Assembly (NCBI RefSeq): GCF_024346975.1
Contig: NZ_AP024886.1
Span: forward strand, 744,001-808,000
Source: Vibrio neonatus
Lineage (GTDB): Bacteria; Pseudomonadota; Gammaproteobacteria; Enterobacterales; Vibrionaceae
Direction of reading: 5' to 3'
DNA length: 64,000 bases
In this document: positions 17,399 to 27,232 of the stretch, piece after piece
Numbering within the stretch: the first letter of the stretch is position 1
How the letters are laid out: each line of letters starts with the position of its first letter
The notes under the pieces: model-generated
What the model was told of the DNA's origin: nothing
What the model saw: only the letters and a program-made list of their open reading frames with translations
Database searches by the model: none
Program-made: the position numbers and the translations under genes

Positions 17399-17477
17399 AT
17401 AATAGGATAATAAGCACAACTGGTTGCGTATAAGACTCATCATCAATACGCAGATTTTTAGGGAAACGGAGAGCGAC

Positions 17478-19286
17478 ATGCTAGAAAGGACGCTGATCAT
17501 AGCTGCTATTTTTTGTTCACCATGGCTTCACGCGCAGGTGATTGAATCTACTCATTTATCAGGCTTTGGCGAGGCTAAGTATCCTGCTAATTTTACCCAT
17601 CTTGAATATGTAAATCCTAATGCGCCAAAAGGCGGCCATGTAACCTATGGTGCAATCGGTACCTATGACAGCTTTAACCGCTACGGTTCGCGGGGCAAAC
17701 CTGGAGCTATGACAGGTGAACTGTACGATACCTTGATGTTCTCACCGACCGACGAAATCAATACCTCCTATCCGTTAATCGCTGAAAAGCTGCGTTACAG
17801 TGACGATTACACATGGATGGAAGTGGATATTAATCCCAAGGCAAAGTTTCATGATGGCGTCGCGATTACTGCAAAAGATGTGGAATTCACCTTCCAAAAG
17901 TTTGTGGATCAAGGCGTGCCACAATACAAAACTTATTATAAAAACATTAAGTCCGTCAAAGCGTTAAACGATAAAACCGTACGCATTGAAATGAAGCAAC
18001 CCGACAGAGACGTATTGTTTTCATTTGTACAAGGAAGCGCTGTATTACCCGCTCATTTTTGGCAAGACAAAGATCTAAGTCAGCCACTGTCACAGCCGCC
18101 TGTGGGCAGTGGCCCGTATAAAGTTGACTCATTTAAACCTGGTCAAAGTATCACTTACACTCGCGTAAAGGATTATTGGGCGCAAGATCTGGCGGTGAAT
18201 ATCGGCAGAAACAATTTCGATACCATTCAATACGATTACTATCGTGATGACACTGTAATGCTAGAAGCTTTTAAAGCCGGTGAATACGATCTTAGGCAAG
18301 AAGGCACCGCCAAGTTTTGGGCAACCTCTTATACCGGAAGCAATTTTGACAAAGGTTATATTGTTAAGGAAGAGATCAGCAATACCATGCCACGCGGCAT
18401 GCAAGGCTTTATCTACAATACCGAGAGCGACATTTTTAACGATCCAAAAGTGCGCGAGGCGCTTACCTATGCCCTGGATTTTGAGTGGATGAACAAGAAT
18501 ATGTTCTACCAACAATACACTCGCACTAGCAGCTATTTCCAAAACACTATCTACCAAGCAAAAAACGCGCCCAGTGCTGCAGAGCTTGAAATATTAACGC
18601 CACTGAAAGAGCAAATTCCTGCGCGCGTCTTTGGCAGCGCCTACGCGCCTCCGGCAAGTGATGGCTCGGGACGTATTCGCACCCAAATGCGCACTGCGCT
18701 CAAGCTATTAAAAGAAGCGGGTTGGGAAATCCAAAAAGGCGTACTGACCAATAGCAAAACGGGCAAACCGTTCGAGTTTGAATTGATGGCGTATAGCCCA
18801 ACCACAGAGCGAATTGCCGATCCGTTAAAGAAAAATCTGAGCAATTTGGGCATCAACATGAAAATCCGTACGGTTGATACCACGCAATACCTCAAACGTT
18901 GGCATGAGCGTGATTACGATATGATTTTCTCCTCCTATTCGGCCAACGCCTATCCAAGCAATAATCTAAAAATAGCTTGGCACAGCCACTTTATCGACAG
19001 CACTTATAATCAAGCGGGCGTAAACAATAAAGCCATCGATTATTTAACCGAGCAAATTGACATCCACCAACAAGACCCGGAAAAACTCAAAGCGTTAGGA
19101 CCGGCATTGGATCGCGTGCTGACATGGAACTTCTACGCAATTCCGGCGTGGCACACTAGTCGCTTTCGCGTTGCCAGTTGGGATAAGTTCTCGCGCCCAG
19201 AGGTTCGCCCTGAATACGATCTTGGTTTAGATACTTGGTGGATTGACAATGACAAAGCGCAAAAACTGCCCGCTAAACGTCGTTAA
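17478..19286 (+). CDS. yejA: Periplasmic peptide-binding protein YejA (ABC importer)
   Basis: Extracellular solute-binding protein of family 5, about 602 residues. The ATG at 17478 is chosen because it follows a strong GGAGAG ribosome site and starts a signal peptide (LERTLIIAAIFCSPWLHA). The upstream frame lacks both. The mature sequence has the SBP_bac_5 features FGEAKYPANF, NPNAPKGGHVTYG and GTYDSFNRYG, the last two being typical of YejA. It should deliver oligopeptides to YejB-YejE-YejF; in E. coli this system also takes up microcin C. A hairpin after the stop probably helps raise its level over that of the permeases. Confidence 0.92.
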   Translation: MLERTLIIAAIFCSPWLHAQVIESTHLSGFGEAKYPANFTHLEYVNPNAPKGGHVTYGAIGTYDSFNRYGSRGKPGAMTGELYDTLMFSPTDEINTSYPLIAEKLRYSDDYTWMEVDINPKAKFHDGVAITAKDVEFTFQKFVDQGVPQYKTYYKNIKSVKALNDKTVRIEMKQPDRDVLFSFVQGSAVLPAHFWQDKDLSQPLSQPPVGSGPYKVDSFKPGQSITYTRVKDYWAQDLAVNIGRNNFDTIQYDYYRDDTVMLEAFKAGEYDLRQEGTAKFWATSYTGSNFDKGYIVKEEISNTMPRGMQGFIYNTESDIFNDPKVREALTYALDFEWMNKNMFYQQYTRTSSYFQNTIYQAKNAPSAAELEILTPLKEQIPARVFGSAYAPPASDGSGRIRTQMRTALKLLKEAGWEIQKGVLTNSKTGKPFEFELMAYSPTTERIADPLKKNLSNLGINMKIRTVDTTQYLKRWHERDYDMIFSSYSANAYPSNNLKIAWHSHFIDSTYNQAGVNNKAIDYLTEQIDIHQQDPEKLKALGPALDRVLTWNFYAIPAWHTSRFRVASWDKFSRPEVRPEYDLGLDTWWIDNDKAQKLPAKRR

Positions 19287-19337
19287 TAAAACCTAACGCT
19301 TTGATAAACGTAAATATTTGGCAAAGACCCGATACGT

Positions 19338-19356
19338 AGGGGGAATCATTCCCCCT
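19338..19356 (+). terminator. Intercistronic hairpin between yejA and yejB (attenuator or stabiliser)
   Basis: An 8-bp stem AGGGGGAA/TTCCCCCT (19338-19345 with 19349-19356) has a 3-base loop and is followed by TTATTT. It lies in the 98-bp gap between yejA and yejB. Such partial terminators are common after binding-protein genes. Confidence 0.65.
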
Positions 19357-19384
19357 TTATTTCCATTTCACACATAGAGTAGCA

Positions 19385-20476
19385 ATGTCAGCCTATATCA
19401 TCCGACGCCTTTTGCTTGTCATCCCTACCTTATGGGCGATCATCACCATTAACTTTTTTGTCATCCAAATTGCGCCCGGCGGCCCTGTAGAACAGGCTAT
19501 TGCGCAGATGGAAGGCTTAGATTCTGGCGTGATGGAGCGCTTTACCGGAGGCGGTCAAGAAGTTGAGCTTAGCGCGGCGAATCAAGACGCTCAAACTACT
19601 GGTTATCGCGGTTCAAGAGGCATGGATCCTGAAGTGATCGACGCCATTAAAAAGCAATTTGGCTTCGATAAGCCTTTGCATGTTCGCTACTTTGAAATGC
19701 TCAAAAATTATATTACTTTCGATTTTGGCGAAAGCCTCTTTAAAGGCGGCGACGTCATAGATTTAATTGTCGAAAGACTGCCTGTCTCCATCTCCCTTGG
19801 CTTGTGGAGCACATTAATTATCTACTTAGTCTCTATTCCTCTGGGCATTGTAAAAGCCATTCATCACGGCTCACGCTTTGATATTTGGACCAGTGCGTTG
19901 GTGATTGTCGGATATGCCATCCCAGGATTCTTGTTCGCGATTTTGTTGATTATTGTCTTTGCTAGTGGCAACTATTTAGATTGGTTCCCTCTGCGCGGCT
20001 TAGTGTCATCCGATTTTGACTCGCTCAATTGGTATCAAAAAGTCATCGATTATTTCTGGCACTTAGCGCTCCCTACTTTAGCTATGGTAATTGGCGGTTT
20101 TGCCACCTTAACCATGCTAACCAAAAACTCTTTTTTGGATGAAATTAACAAGCAATACGTGGTCACAGCCAGAGCAAAAGGCTTGGATGAAAAAAGCATT
20201 TTATATAAACACGTTTTTCGTAACGCCATGCTCATCATTATCGCAGGGTTCCCGAGCGCCTTTATCAGCATATTTTTCACCGGTTCTATGTTGATTGAAG
20301 TGATGTTTTCGTTAGAAGGCATCGGCCTACTTGGCTTTGAATCAACCATTCAGCGCGACTATCCTGTGGTGTTTAGCTCGCTGTATATCATGACCTTACT
20401 GGGGCTTTTGCTGAGCATTATTTCCGATCTCACCTATTCATGGGTCGACCCACGCATTGATTTTGAGGCCAGATAA
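19385..20476 (+). CDS. yejB: Peptide ABC transporter permease YejB
   Basis: Inner-membrane permease of 363 residues starting [19 protein letters not shown], typical of DppB/OppB-type permeases with six transmembrane segments. The insertion between TM1 and TM2 (about residues 38-100) is characteristic of YejB. The EAA loop is seen as [21 protein letters not shown] near residues 258-280. It should pair with YejE in the membrane. Its TAA stop directly abuts the ATG of yejE, so the two are translationally linked. Confidence 0.93.
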   Translation: MSAYIIRRLLLVIPTLWAIITINFFVIQIAPGGPVEQAIAQMEGLDSGVMERFTGGGQEVELSAANQDAQTTGYRGSRGMDPEVIDAIKKQFGFDKPLHVRYFEMLKNYITFDFGESLFKGGDVIDLIVERLPVSISLGLWSTLIIYLVSIPLGIVKAIHHGSRFDIWTSALVIVGYAIPGFLFAILLIIVFASGNYLDWFPLRGLVSSDFDSLNWYQKVIDYFWHLALPTLAMVIGGFATLTMLTKNSFLDEINKQYVVTARAKGLDEKSILYKHVFRNAMLIIIAGFPSAFISIFFTGSMLIEVMFSLEGIGLLGFESTIQRDYPVVFSSLYIMTLLGLLLSIISDLTYSWVDPRIDFEAR

Positions 20477-21493
20477 ATGAATCCACTCATTAAATTACGA
20501 ATAGAGCGCTTTAAAGGCAATCGCCGTGGATATTGGTCGCTATGGATTTTTACCATTTTGTTTACTGTCAGTTTATTTGCCGAATTGGTCGCCAACGACA
20601 AACCGCTGTTTATTAGCTTTGATAACGGCTGGTACTTTCCTATCGCTAAGCATTATTCAGAGACAGATTTTGGCGGAGAATTTGCCGCAGAAGCGGATTA
20701 TACCGACCCGTATGTACAAGATTTAATTAACGAAAAAGGCTATATCGTTTGGCCTATCATTCGTTTTAGCTATGACACCATCAACTATGATTTGCCCACC
20801 CCCGCTCCATCTGCGCCCGATAGCACTAATTGGTTAGGCACCGACGATCGCGGGCGTGATGTATTGGCACGCATTATTTATGGTTTTCGTATTTCGGTTT
20901 TATTTGGCGTCGTGCTGACCATCGTCAGCAGCATTATTGGAGTGATTGTCGGTTCAACGCAGGGCTATTACGGTGGCAAGCTGGATCTGATTGGTCAGCG
21001 ATTTATTGAAGTCTGGTCAGGCATGCCAACCCTTTTCTTGCTGATTATTTTATCAAGCTTCGTTGAGCCAAACTTTTGGTGGCTACTTGGCATCATGGTG
21101 CTGTTTAGTTGGATGAGTTTAGTCGGTGTAGTGCGCGCTGAATTCTTGCGCTGTCGTAACTTCGATTACATTAAAGCGGCGCATGCGCTTGGGGTGAGTG
21201 ATAAACGCATTATCAGCCGACATATGTTGCCTAACGCTATGGTGGCAACGCTGACCATGATTCCGTTTATTTTATCGGGTTCGGTAACGACCTTAACCTC
21301 TCTTGATTTCTTGGGTTTTGGTTTACCAAGTGGGTCGCCGTCATTAGGGGAATTACTCGCGCAGGGGAAAGCCAATTTACAAGCGCCTTGGCTCGGGTTT
21401 TCAGCCTTTATTGTACTGTCGATCATGCTCAGCTTGTTGGTATTCATTGGTGAAGCTGTGCGAGATGCCTTTGATCCGCATGCGCAAGCGTAA
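20477..21493 (+). CDS. yejE: Peptide ABC transporter permease YejE
   Basis: DppC/OppC-type inner-membrane permease of 338 residues. A long periplasmic segment between TM1 and TM2 (about residues 38-110) is typical of YejE. The DDRGRDVLARIIYG motif marks the DppC family, and the EAA loop reads AAHALGVSDKRIISRHMLPN near residues 234-255. It starts immediately after the yejB stop and is followed by a strong terminator, so the ATPase gene yejF is not in this transcript. Confidence 0.93.
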   Translation: MNPLIKLRIERFKGNRRGYWSLWIFTILFTVSLFAELVANDKPLFISFDNGWYFPIAKHYSETDFGGEFAAEADYTDPYVQDLINEKGYIVWPIIRFSYDTINYDLPTPAPSAPDSTNWLGTDDRGRDVLARIIYGFRISVLFGVVLTIVSSIIGVIVGSTQGYYGGKLDLIGQRFIEVWSGMPTLFLLIILSSFVEPNFWWLLGIMVLFSWMSLVGVVRAEFLRCRNFDYIKAAHALGVSDKRIISRHMLPNAMVATLTMIPFILSGSVTTLTSLDFLGFGLPSGSPSLGELLAQGKANLQAPWLGFSAFIVLSIMLSLLVFIGEAVRDAFDPHAQA

Positions 21494-21545
21494 AATCTGG
21501 GAAAACTCTTAATAAAAACAGTAAAAACCGTAGCGCAGAAAACAA

Positions 21546-21568
21546 AAAAGGCGCTAACAGCGCCTTTT
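21546..21568. terminator. Bidirectional terminator after yejE
   Basis: AAAAGGCGCT-AAC-AGCGCCTTTT is a perfect 10-bp stem with a 3-base loop, flanked by A-rich and T-rich tracts. It serves yejE on the plus strand and the small minus-strand gene at 21590. Confidence 0.92.
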
Positions 21569-21589
21569 AACAATACGAGCAAAACGAAT

Positions 21590-21832
21590 TTAAACGGCTT
21601 GCTCTGAAAGTTTAGCTTGAGCAATAGCTTCACGCAGTTCAGTAGCAAGCTCAGCAGTTGCAGAAAGGCTCGTTGCGCTTTGCGCAGAAATGTTCTCAAT
21701 CATAGAAGTCGCTTGAGGCAACGAATCGTTGATAGTGACGTCTAAAGAACGCAAGCATTTTTGCAGCAACTGAAGGTGTAATTCAGCTTCTTTTGCGAGG
21801 CTGTAAGCTGATTGGTAGATTTCTTTTGGCAT
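21590..21832 (-). CDS. Small conserved-looking protein inserted between yejE and yejF
   Basis: Protein of 80 residues starting MPKEIYQSAYSLAKEAE. The start has a perfect AGGAGG ribosome site, which sets it at 21832 rather than further upstream. The sequence is predicted almost entirely helical, rich in Ala, Ser and Gln, with heptad-like hydrophobics (LQLLQKCLRSLDVTI), so a small coiled-coil or bundle protein is plausible. It has no signal peptide or membrane segment. I do not recognise the family. It shares the bidirectional terminator with yejE and splits the yej genes. Confidence 0.75.
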   Translation of the reverse strand: MPKEIYQSAYSLAKEAELHLQLLQKCLRSLDVTINDSLPQATSMIENISAQSATSLSATAELATELREAIAQAKLSEQAV

Positions 21833-22087
21833 TTTAGCCTCCTGAGTCAGTTTAGGGGGATCACCAGACAAAGTTTTGAAATTTGCGGTTTGTATTTAAA
21901 TACTACAAATAACCATATATCAGTTTTTTTGATAGAGCTACACATTATTTGAGAAATTGAGAGCTAATACGCAATTATTGTTTAGTAAGTGTACATTTTG
22001 TTACTCAAATGAACCTGAGTTTTCACTTACTCGATTCAACATTTTTAGTTTGTAGCCTTCACATGGCACAAAGAATAGGACATTCAC

Positions 22088-23680
22088 ATGACTGAGCCGC
22101 TTTTAAATATTCGTGATCTTTCAGTGGCATTTGGCGGAAAAAACAACCCAAGAACAGTAACTTACAATGTAAGTTTAACCGTAAATAAAGGCGAAACCTT
22201 AGCTTTAGTGGGCGAAAGTGGTTCGGGTAAGTCGGTCACTGCTAATGCCATTCTTCGTCTGTTGCCCAAAACCAGCACCGTCTATCAATCTGGCACCATT
22301 CATTTTGATGATCAGGAATTACTGTCTTTGTCCGAACGCCGCATGCGAGGTGTGCGTGGCGGGCGCATTGGTATGATTTTTCAAGAGCCGATGGTGTCGT
22401 TAAACCCTTTACATAAAATTGGTAAACAGCTCGTCGAAACCGTTGAAATTCATCGCGGACTGCGTGCAAACAAAGCTCAAGCATTGGCGCTCAATTGGCT
22501 AAACAAAGTCGGAATTCGCCATCCCGAACGTAAAATTAACGCCTACCCTCATGAGCTCAGTGGCGGTGAAAGACAAAGAGTGATGATTGCACTGGCCTTA
22601 ATTAACGAACCTGAACTGCTCATCGCCGATGAACCTACTACTGCTCTTGATGTCTCCGTTCAAGCGCAAATACTGGACTTGTTAAAAGAGCTGCAACAAG
22701 AGTTAGGAATGGCAATGCTGTTTATTACTCACGATCTGAGCATTGTAAAACGCATCGCCAATCGTGTGTGCGTTATGAAAGAAGGAAAATTGGTAGAAAC
22801 CGCCGATTGTCATACGCTATTTTCAAGCCCTAAACACCCTTACACCAAGATGCTCATTGACGCTGATCCTTCTGGCAAACCGGTAACCGTTGATGCTAAT
22901 AATGCACATCTGGTACAAACTCATGATTTAAAAGTATGGTTCCCAATTATGGGCGGCGTATTTAAGCGCGTCATTGATCATACTAAAGCCGTCACTGGAG
23001 TGAATTTCACACTTAAAAAAGGTCACACTTTGGGGCTGGTGGGTGAAAGTGGCTCTGGGAAGTCGACTACAGGTATGGCGATTTTGCGCTTGGTTGAAAG
23101 TGAAGGTGGCATCGTCTTTGATAAAGAAGAGCTCTCACAATTAGATCGCAAACAGATGCTGCCTCTAAGACGTCGCATGCAAGTGGTGTTTCAAGACCCT
23201 TTCTCGGCGCTTAACCCTAGAATGTCAGTGGCGCAAATTATTGGTGAAGGACTGCGAGTGCATCAACAGCTTAGCGAGCAACAAATTGATGAGCAAATTT
23301 GTCAAGTAATGGAAGAAGTCGATCTGGATAAACAGACTCGACATCGCTACCCCAACGAGTTTTCAGGTGGGCAAAGGCAACGAATTGCCATCGCCCGAGC
23401 GCTGATATTAAAGCCTGAATTTATTCTATTAGATGAACCAACCTCATCATTAGATAGGACCGTGCAAGCGCAAGTTCTACAATTACTAAAAGAGTTACAG
23501 GTGAAATACGGCCTCACCTATCTATTTATCAGTCACGATCTGAATGTGGTGCGCTCACTGTGCCACGATACTATGGTGTTAAAAGAAGGCAAAGTGATTG
23601 AATACGGCGCCACAGAACAAGTATTTAATGCGCCGCAGCATCAATACACCAAACAATTAGTGACATTGTCACACCTGTAA
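22088..23680 (+). CDS. yejF: Peptide ABC transporter dual ATPase YejF
   Basis: Protein of 530 residues with two complete ABC cassettes fused in tandem, as is usual for YejF. Both have Walker A GESGSGKS (about residues 39-46 and 319-326), a signature (LSGGERQR and FSGGQRQR) and Walker B (LLIADEP and ILLDEP). It should drive YejBE. It is separated from yejE by 594 bp that contain a terminator and an opposite-strand gene, so it must have its own promoter within about 21.85-22.08 kb. Confidence 0.93.
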   Translation: MTEPLLNIRDLSVAFGGKNNPRTVTYNVSLTVNKGETLALVGESGSGKSVTANAILRLLPKTSTVYQSGTIHFDDQELLSLSERRMRGVRGGRIGMIFQEPMVSLNPLHKIGKQLVETVEIHRGLRANKAQALALNWLNKVGIRHPERKINAYPHELSGGERQRVMIALALINEPELLIADEPTTALDVSVQAQILDLLKELQQELGMAMLFITHDLSIVKRIANRVCVMKEGKLVETADCHTLFSSPKHPYTKMLIDADPSGKPVTVDANNAHLVQTHDLKVWFPIMGGVFKRVIDHTKAVTGVNFTLKKGHTLGLVGESGSGKSTTGMAILRLVESEGGIVFDKEELSQLDRKQMLPLRRRMQVVFQDPFSALNPRMSVAQIIGEGLRVHQQLSEQQIDEQICQVMEEVDLDKQTRHRYPNEFSGGQRQRIAIARALILKPEFILLDEPTSSLDRTVQAQVLQLLKELQVKYGLTYLFISHDLNVVRSLCHDTMVLKEGKVIEYGATEQVFNAPQHQYTKQLVTLSHL

Positions 23681-23733
23681 CGTACTCATAGTTATGAATT
23701 AAGTTCAGAAACTTCAACCAAGGATTGGTTTTA

Positions 23734-25236
23734 ATGAAAAGTTTAGCGCAATTAGAGTATTTACATGATCACCCATACAGTTACGCTAAATTAGGCGCTT
23801 CGCTCTCCACCCCTGTGATGCCAGAGCCTTTAACCTATCCTTATCTTATTCATATTAACCAATCTTTGGCTAAACGCCTCGGTATCGAGCTCCTAAATAC
23901 TGAGCAAGAGTTACTGACTTCACTGCTAACAGGCAGTGACGTTTTACCAAACTGGCAACCTTTGGCAATGAAGTACACAGGGCATCAATTTGGCCAATAC
24001 AATCCCGATTTAGGTGATGGACGCGGTCTATTATTGGCGGAATTTATAGCGCCAAATAGCGCTGATCTGGACAGTAAAAAGTGGGATTTTCACCTAAAAG
24101 GCAGCGGACAAACCCCCTATTCTCGAAATGGAGACGGTCGCGCAGTAATACGTTCCACCGTAAGAGAGTATCTTATCAGCGCCGCTATGCAGGGCCTGCG
24201 CATCCCCACCACGCAGGCATTAGCGATGTTAGGCTCAACAACTCTAGTGCAAAGAGAAGAAACGGAGTGCGCCGCTACATTATTGCGAGTCGCCCCCAGT
24301 CATATTCGTTTTGGGCACTTTGAATACCTGTTTTACAGCGGTCAAGACCAGCAACTGAAGTTGCTTGCAGATCATGTAATGCATTGGCATATGCCCGAAA
24401 TCGACCTGCACGCATCTGATAAATATGAGCAATTTTTCACGCAAGTAGTCTCTCGCACCGCTAGCACCATAGCTCAATGGCATGCTTATGGCTTTTGTCA
24501 TGGGGTGATGAATACCGATAACATGTCTATTTTAGGGCTGGCTTTCGATTATGGGCCTTTTGCATTTTTAGACACTTATCAACCCAGTTATATTTGCAAT
24601 CACAGTGATTACAGCGGGCGCTATGCCTTTGATAAACAGCCCGGCATTGGGCAGTGGAATCTATCCGCGCTGGGTTATGCCTTGTCTAAACTTATCGATA
24701 CTGACGCTATCGAAACCGCCTTGCACCGTTATTCTTCACTCGTACAAAATGAATATCGCTGTTTAATGCGTGCACGTTTTGGCTTGATTAGTGAGCAAGA
24801 TGGCGATCCTGAGTTGATCAATGAATGTTTATTGCTAATGGAAAAGCTCGAACTGGATTATCACTATACCTTGCGCTGTTTGTCAGAGCAGGATTGCGCG
24901 AAATGGCATAGTGACCTAGCCCACGATATTAATAACGCTGAATTTAGTGAATGGTTAACTCGCTATCAAGCACGCCTCGCCATTGACTATAATCACGAGC
25001 GCGATAACAAAGACAAGCAACGACAGCAAGCAATGCAAGCTGTAAACCCTAAATATCTACTGCGTACTCACCTTGCTCAAGAAGCCATTACGTTAGTGGA
25101 AAATGGGCAATATGAGGTGATAGAGCAATGGTTAAAGGTATTGGACAACCCCTTTATTGCGCACGATTGCCCGCCACATTGGTCACAACCACCAAGTGAC
25201 GAGCAAAAAGGCCATTGTTTAAGTTGTTCATCCTAG
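23734..25236 (+). CDS. selO: Protein adenylyltransferase SelO (YdiU family)
   Basis: Pseudokinase of about 500 residues that, in E. coli, transfers AMP to Ser/Thr/Tyr of redox-related proteins. Visible family blocks are YTGHQFGQYNPDLGDGRG, KGSGQTPYSRNGDGRAVI and RSTVREYLISAAM. The GVMNTDNMSILG and FDYGPF segments form the metal-binding and DFG-like region. The C terminus HCLSCSS keeps the Cys that corresponds to selenocysteine in eukaryotic SelO. The ATG at 23734 has AAGGA upstream and starts the family sequence. The gene converges with the SgrR-like gene with only 4 bp between them. Confidence 0.93.
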   Translation: MKSLAQLEYLHDHPYSYAKLGASLSTPVMPEPLTYPYLIHINQSLAKRLGIELLNTEQELLTSLLTGSDVLPNWQPLAMKYTGHQFGQYNPDLGDGRGLLLAEFIAPNSADLDSKKWDFHLKGSGQTPYSRNGDGRAVIRSTVREYLISAAMQGLRIPTTQALAMLGSTTLVQREETECAATLLRVAPSHIRFGHFEYLFYSGQDQQLKLLADHVMHWHMPEIDLHASDKYEQFFTQVVSRTASTIAQWHAYGFCHGVMNTDNMSILGLAFDYGPFAFLDTYQPSYICNHSDYSGRYAFDKQPGIGQWNLSALGYALSKLIDTDAIETALHRYSSLVQNEYRCLMRARFGLISEQDGDPELINECLLLMEKLELDYHYTLRCLSEQDCAKWHSDLAHDINNAEFSEWLTRYQARLAIDYNHERDNKDKQRQQAMQAVNPKYLLRTHLAQEAITLVENGQYEVIEQWLKVLDNPFIAHDCPPHWSQPPSDEQKGHCLSCSS

Positions 25237-25240
25237 ATAT

Positions 25241-26944
25241 TTACTGATGTGACAAACACTCAGGATACTCTGGCATCACCCATACTTTAGAGAAATCAAA
25301 CCAACCCAGCGCATTGCATTTGGCATTTTGCAACGCGCCGCAATGATCTTTACTCACTCCAAGCCAGCAATGAAACATAGGAATAATCAGCTTATTTTCC
25401 ACAAGATAGCGCCCGATTTCTCTTGCGGGAAAAGCGGCATTTGGCAGCTGTTGCCAATGTTCGATGCTTTGCTGAATATGACCAAATTGCTCCGCGGTGC
25501 TTAACTGTTCAATATCGCTATACCCAAGTAGCCAGCCGCGCAGTGTGTCATCGCGATGGGTGCCCAAGCCCATAGGTTTTATCCACAAATCAATATCACT
25601 CACATCATCGGGGATATGCTCGTAGCGGATAAACCTCACCGCTAGTCCATCTTGTTTTAACAATGACGCGATGGCTTTCGCTAAGGTAGGGAAAACTGGA
25701 TGTTCGCTATGATAAGCAATACTAATGGTCTGTATTGCAGGCGGTGTCAGCGCTTTTTGCGGATGACTGTGATACCAACCAGGCTTTAAGCCATGTGCAG
25801 GCAGCAGACCTAATTCGACGATGGCCTCTTCTGACAGCTGAGAAAACAAGTTAAAGGTATTTAATTTGGCTGCAAAATAGTTTTGCCAGTCGCTGTCTAC
25901 GCCCAAACCAGAGGCTTGGTTGACCGCGATGTAGGTACAGCCGGGATCAAGGGCGACATCGTCATCGGTTCTTTGAGTTGAGATAATTGGTTGTGACAGG
26001 CTTGGATAGACCATACTGGAATGGATTTCATCGATAACCCAGACTTCGACTCTGTCCACCAGCGGACGAAATCCAAAGTAGCTGTCAAAAGCTTCAAGAA
26101 TCAGCCTTTTATCATTATTGACCGAGACTCGATAGGGACCGGTACCTGACGGCAATCGATCAAAGTCGTCAAGTTCGGCGCTATTATAAGGCAGCACCTT
26201 AGCGGCGGTTTCCGCTAACAACACATCGAAGTAATAATCAGCGCGGGTTAATTCAATATCAATCACCAGTGGTGATGGTGTCGACGCTTTTTTAATATGC
26301 GCAAACATTGGCAATGTCGACAGCGTCATCAAATGATTGACTACGTGTTCGGTTTCTAACAGTTGACCGTTATGAAAACGCACTTTCGCGCGCAGATAAA
26401 AGCGCCAGTGACGCCCCTCTATATTCTCCCAAGTGTGGGCGAGATCGGCAATCAGGTGATCATTTTCATCCAGTTGGGTCAGTCCGCTAAACACTTGTTG
26501 GATAATATTTTGCTCTGAGCGGCGATGCGGTTTACTCGGGTTTAGCATTGCCAGTGGGCGGTAATAAGGCAGGCTAACCACTTGCTGGCCTTGGCGATGC
26601 TGTACACCCAGATAGTCTTGAATGACTTGGGTTAAACGGTTGGCATCTTGGTTAAGCACTTGTAGCGCTTGACCTATACGCCCCTCTTCAAGGTATCGCT
26701 TCGCCAAGCCCTCGCCCACATCTTGTCGGTTTTGCTTAAAGATAAGCTGTGATTGCTTGCCACGCCCCGCTGACGGATGCCACTCAATCCATCCCTCTTC
26801 ACTCAATTTATTGAGCACTATGCGCGCATTACGACGAGTACAAAACAAGATCTCGGTGATCTCTTCGATACGAGTGTCACTATCTTGACCTTTAAAGTGT
26901 TCAAACAGGGTTTCAAACTGAGTTCTAAGACGAGGGCTACTCAT
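25241..26944 (-). CDS. SgrR-family transcriptional regulator
   Basis: Protein of 567 residues. An N-terminal winged helix (about 1-75, with RIEEITEILFCTRRNARIV) is followed by a solute-binding-protein family 5-like domain that senses a ligand. This architecture is that of SgrR, which in enterics responds to glucose-phosphate stress and activates the small RNA SgrS. No SgrS-like RNA or sugar exporter gene is evident beside it, so its target may differ. An 8-bp inverted repeat at 26948-26986 immediately upstream may be an autoregulatory site. Confidence 0.85.
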   Translation of the reverse strand: MSSPRLRTQFETLFEHFKGQDSDTRIEEITEILFCTRRNARIVLNKLSEEGWIEWHPSAGRGKQSQLIFKQNRQDVGEGLAKRYLEEGRIGQALQVLNQDANRLTQVIQDYLGVQHRQGQQVVSLPYYRPLAMLNPSKPHRRSEQNIIQQVFSGLTQLDENDHLIADLAHTWENIEGRHWRFYLRAKVRFHNGQLLETEHVVNHLMTLSTLPMFAHIKKASTPSPLVIDIELTRADYYFDVLLAETAAKVLPYNSAELDDFDRLPSGTGPYRVSVNNDKRLILEAFDSYFGFRPLVDRVEVWVIDEIHSSMVYPSLSQPIISTQRTDDDVALDPGCTYIAVNQASGLGVDSDWQNYFAAKLNTFNLFSQLSEEAIVELGLLPAHGLKPGWYHSHPQKALTPPAIQTISIAYHSEHPVFPTLAKAIASLLKQDGLAVRFIRYEHIPDDVSDIDLWIKPMGLGTHRDDTLRGWLLGYSDIEQLSTAEQFGHIQQSIEHWQQLPNAAFPAREIGRYLVENKLIIPMFHCWLGVSKDHCGALQNAKCNALGWFDFSKVWVMPEYPECLSHQ

Positions 26945-26947
26945 AAA

Positions 26948-26986
26948 GAGGAAATTCCAATTTCAAAAATAAGTGGGTATTTCCTC
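26948..26986. promoter_or_regulatory. Inverted repeat at the start of the SgrR-like gene
   Basis: GAGGAAAT (26948-26955) and ATTTCCTC (26979-26986) are perfect 8-bp arms 23 bases apart, directly upstream of the start codon. Spacing of about three helical turns suits a dimer binding two half-sites. Confidence 0.4.
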
Positions 26987-27010
26987 ATTTTAGCACGAAA
27001 TATTGGCCCA

Positions 27011-27232
27011 TTACGTGACCGGTATACCTGTAGTTTGTGAAATTTCTGCAATAACTGCTTCAGGAAGTTTTAATGAGAAACGACTTTGTGCGTCAGTCAC
27101 CACTAGCACTTGCCCTAGTAATTGAATCGCATCGGTTTGTGCGTGCAGTGTTAAACGTTGTTCACCATCAATACGAATCATTAATTCGTGCGCGTTGACA
27201 ATGATCTTGCCCAATTCAAAATCTAGGGTCAT
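27011..27232 (-). CDS. Small protein coupled to the thioesterase gene
   Basis: Protein of 73 residues starting MTLDFELGKIIVNAHELMI. The start overlaps the thioesterase stop as ATGA, a classic sign of translational coupling. The sequence alternates polar and hydrophobic residues and is predicted to be mostly beta with one C-terminal helix. It has no signal peptide or membrane segment. I do not recognise the family. It is probably a real, cotranslated gene whose job relates to the thioesterase. Confidence 0.75.
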   Translation of the reverse strand: MTLDFELGKIIVNAHELMIRIDGEQRLTLHAQTDAIQLLGQVLVVTDAQSRFSLKLPEAVIAEISQTTGIPVT

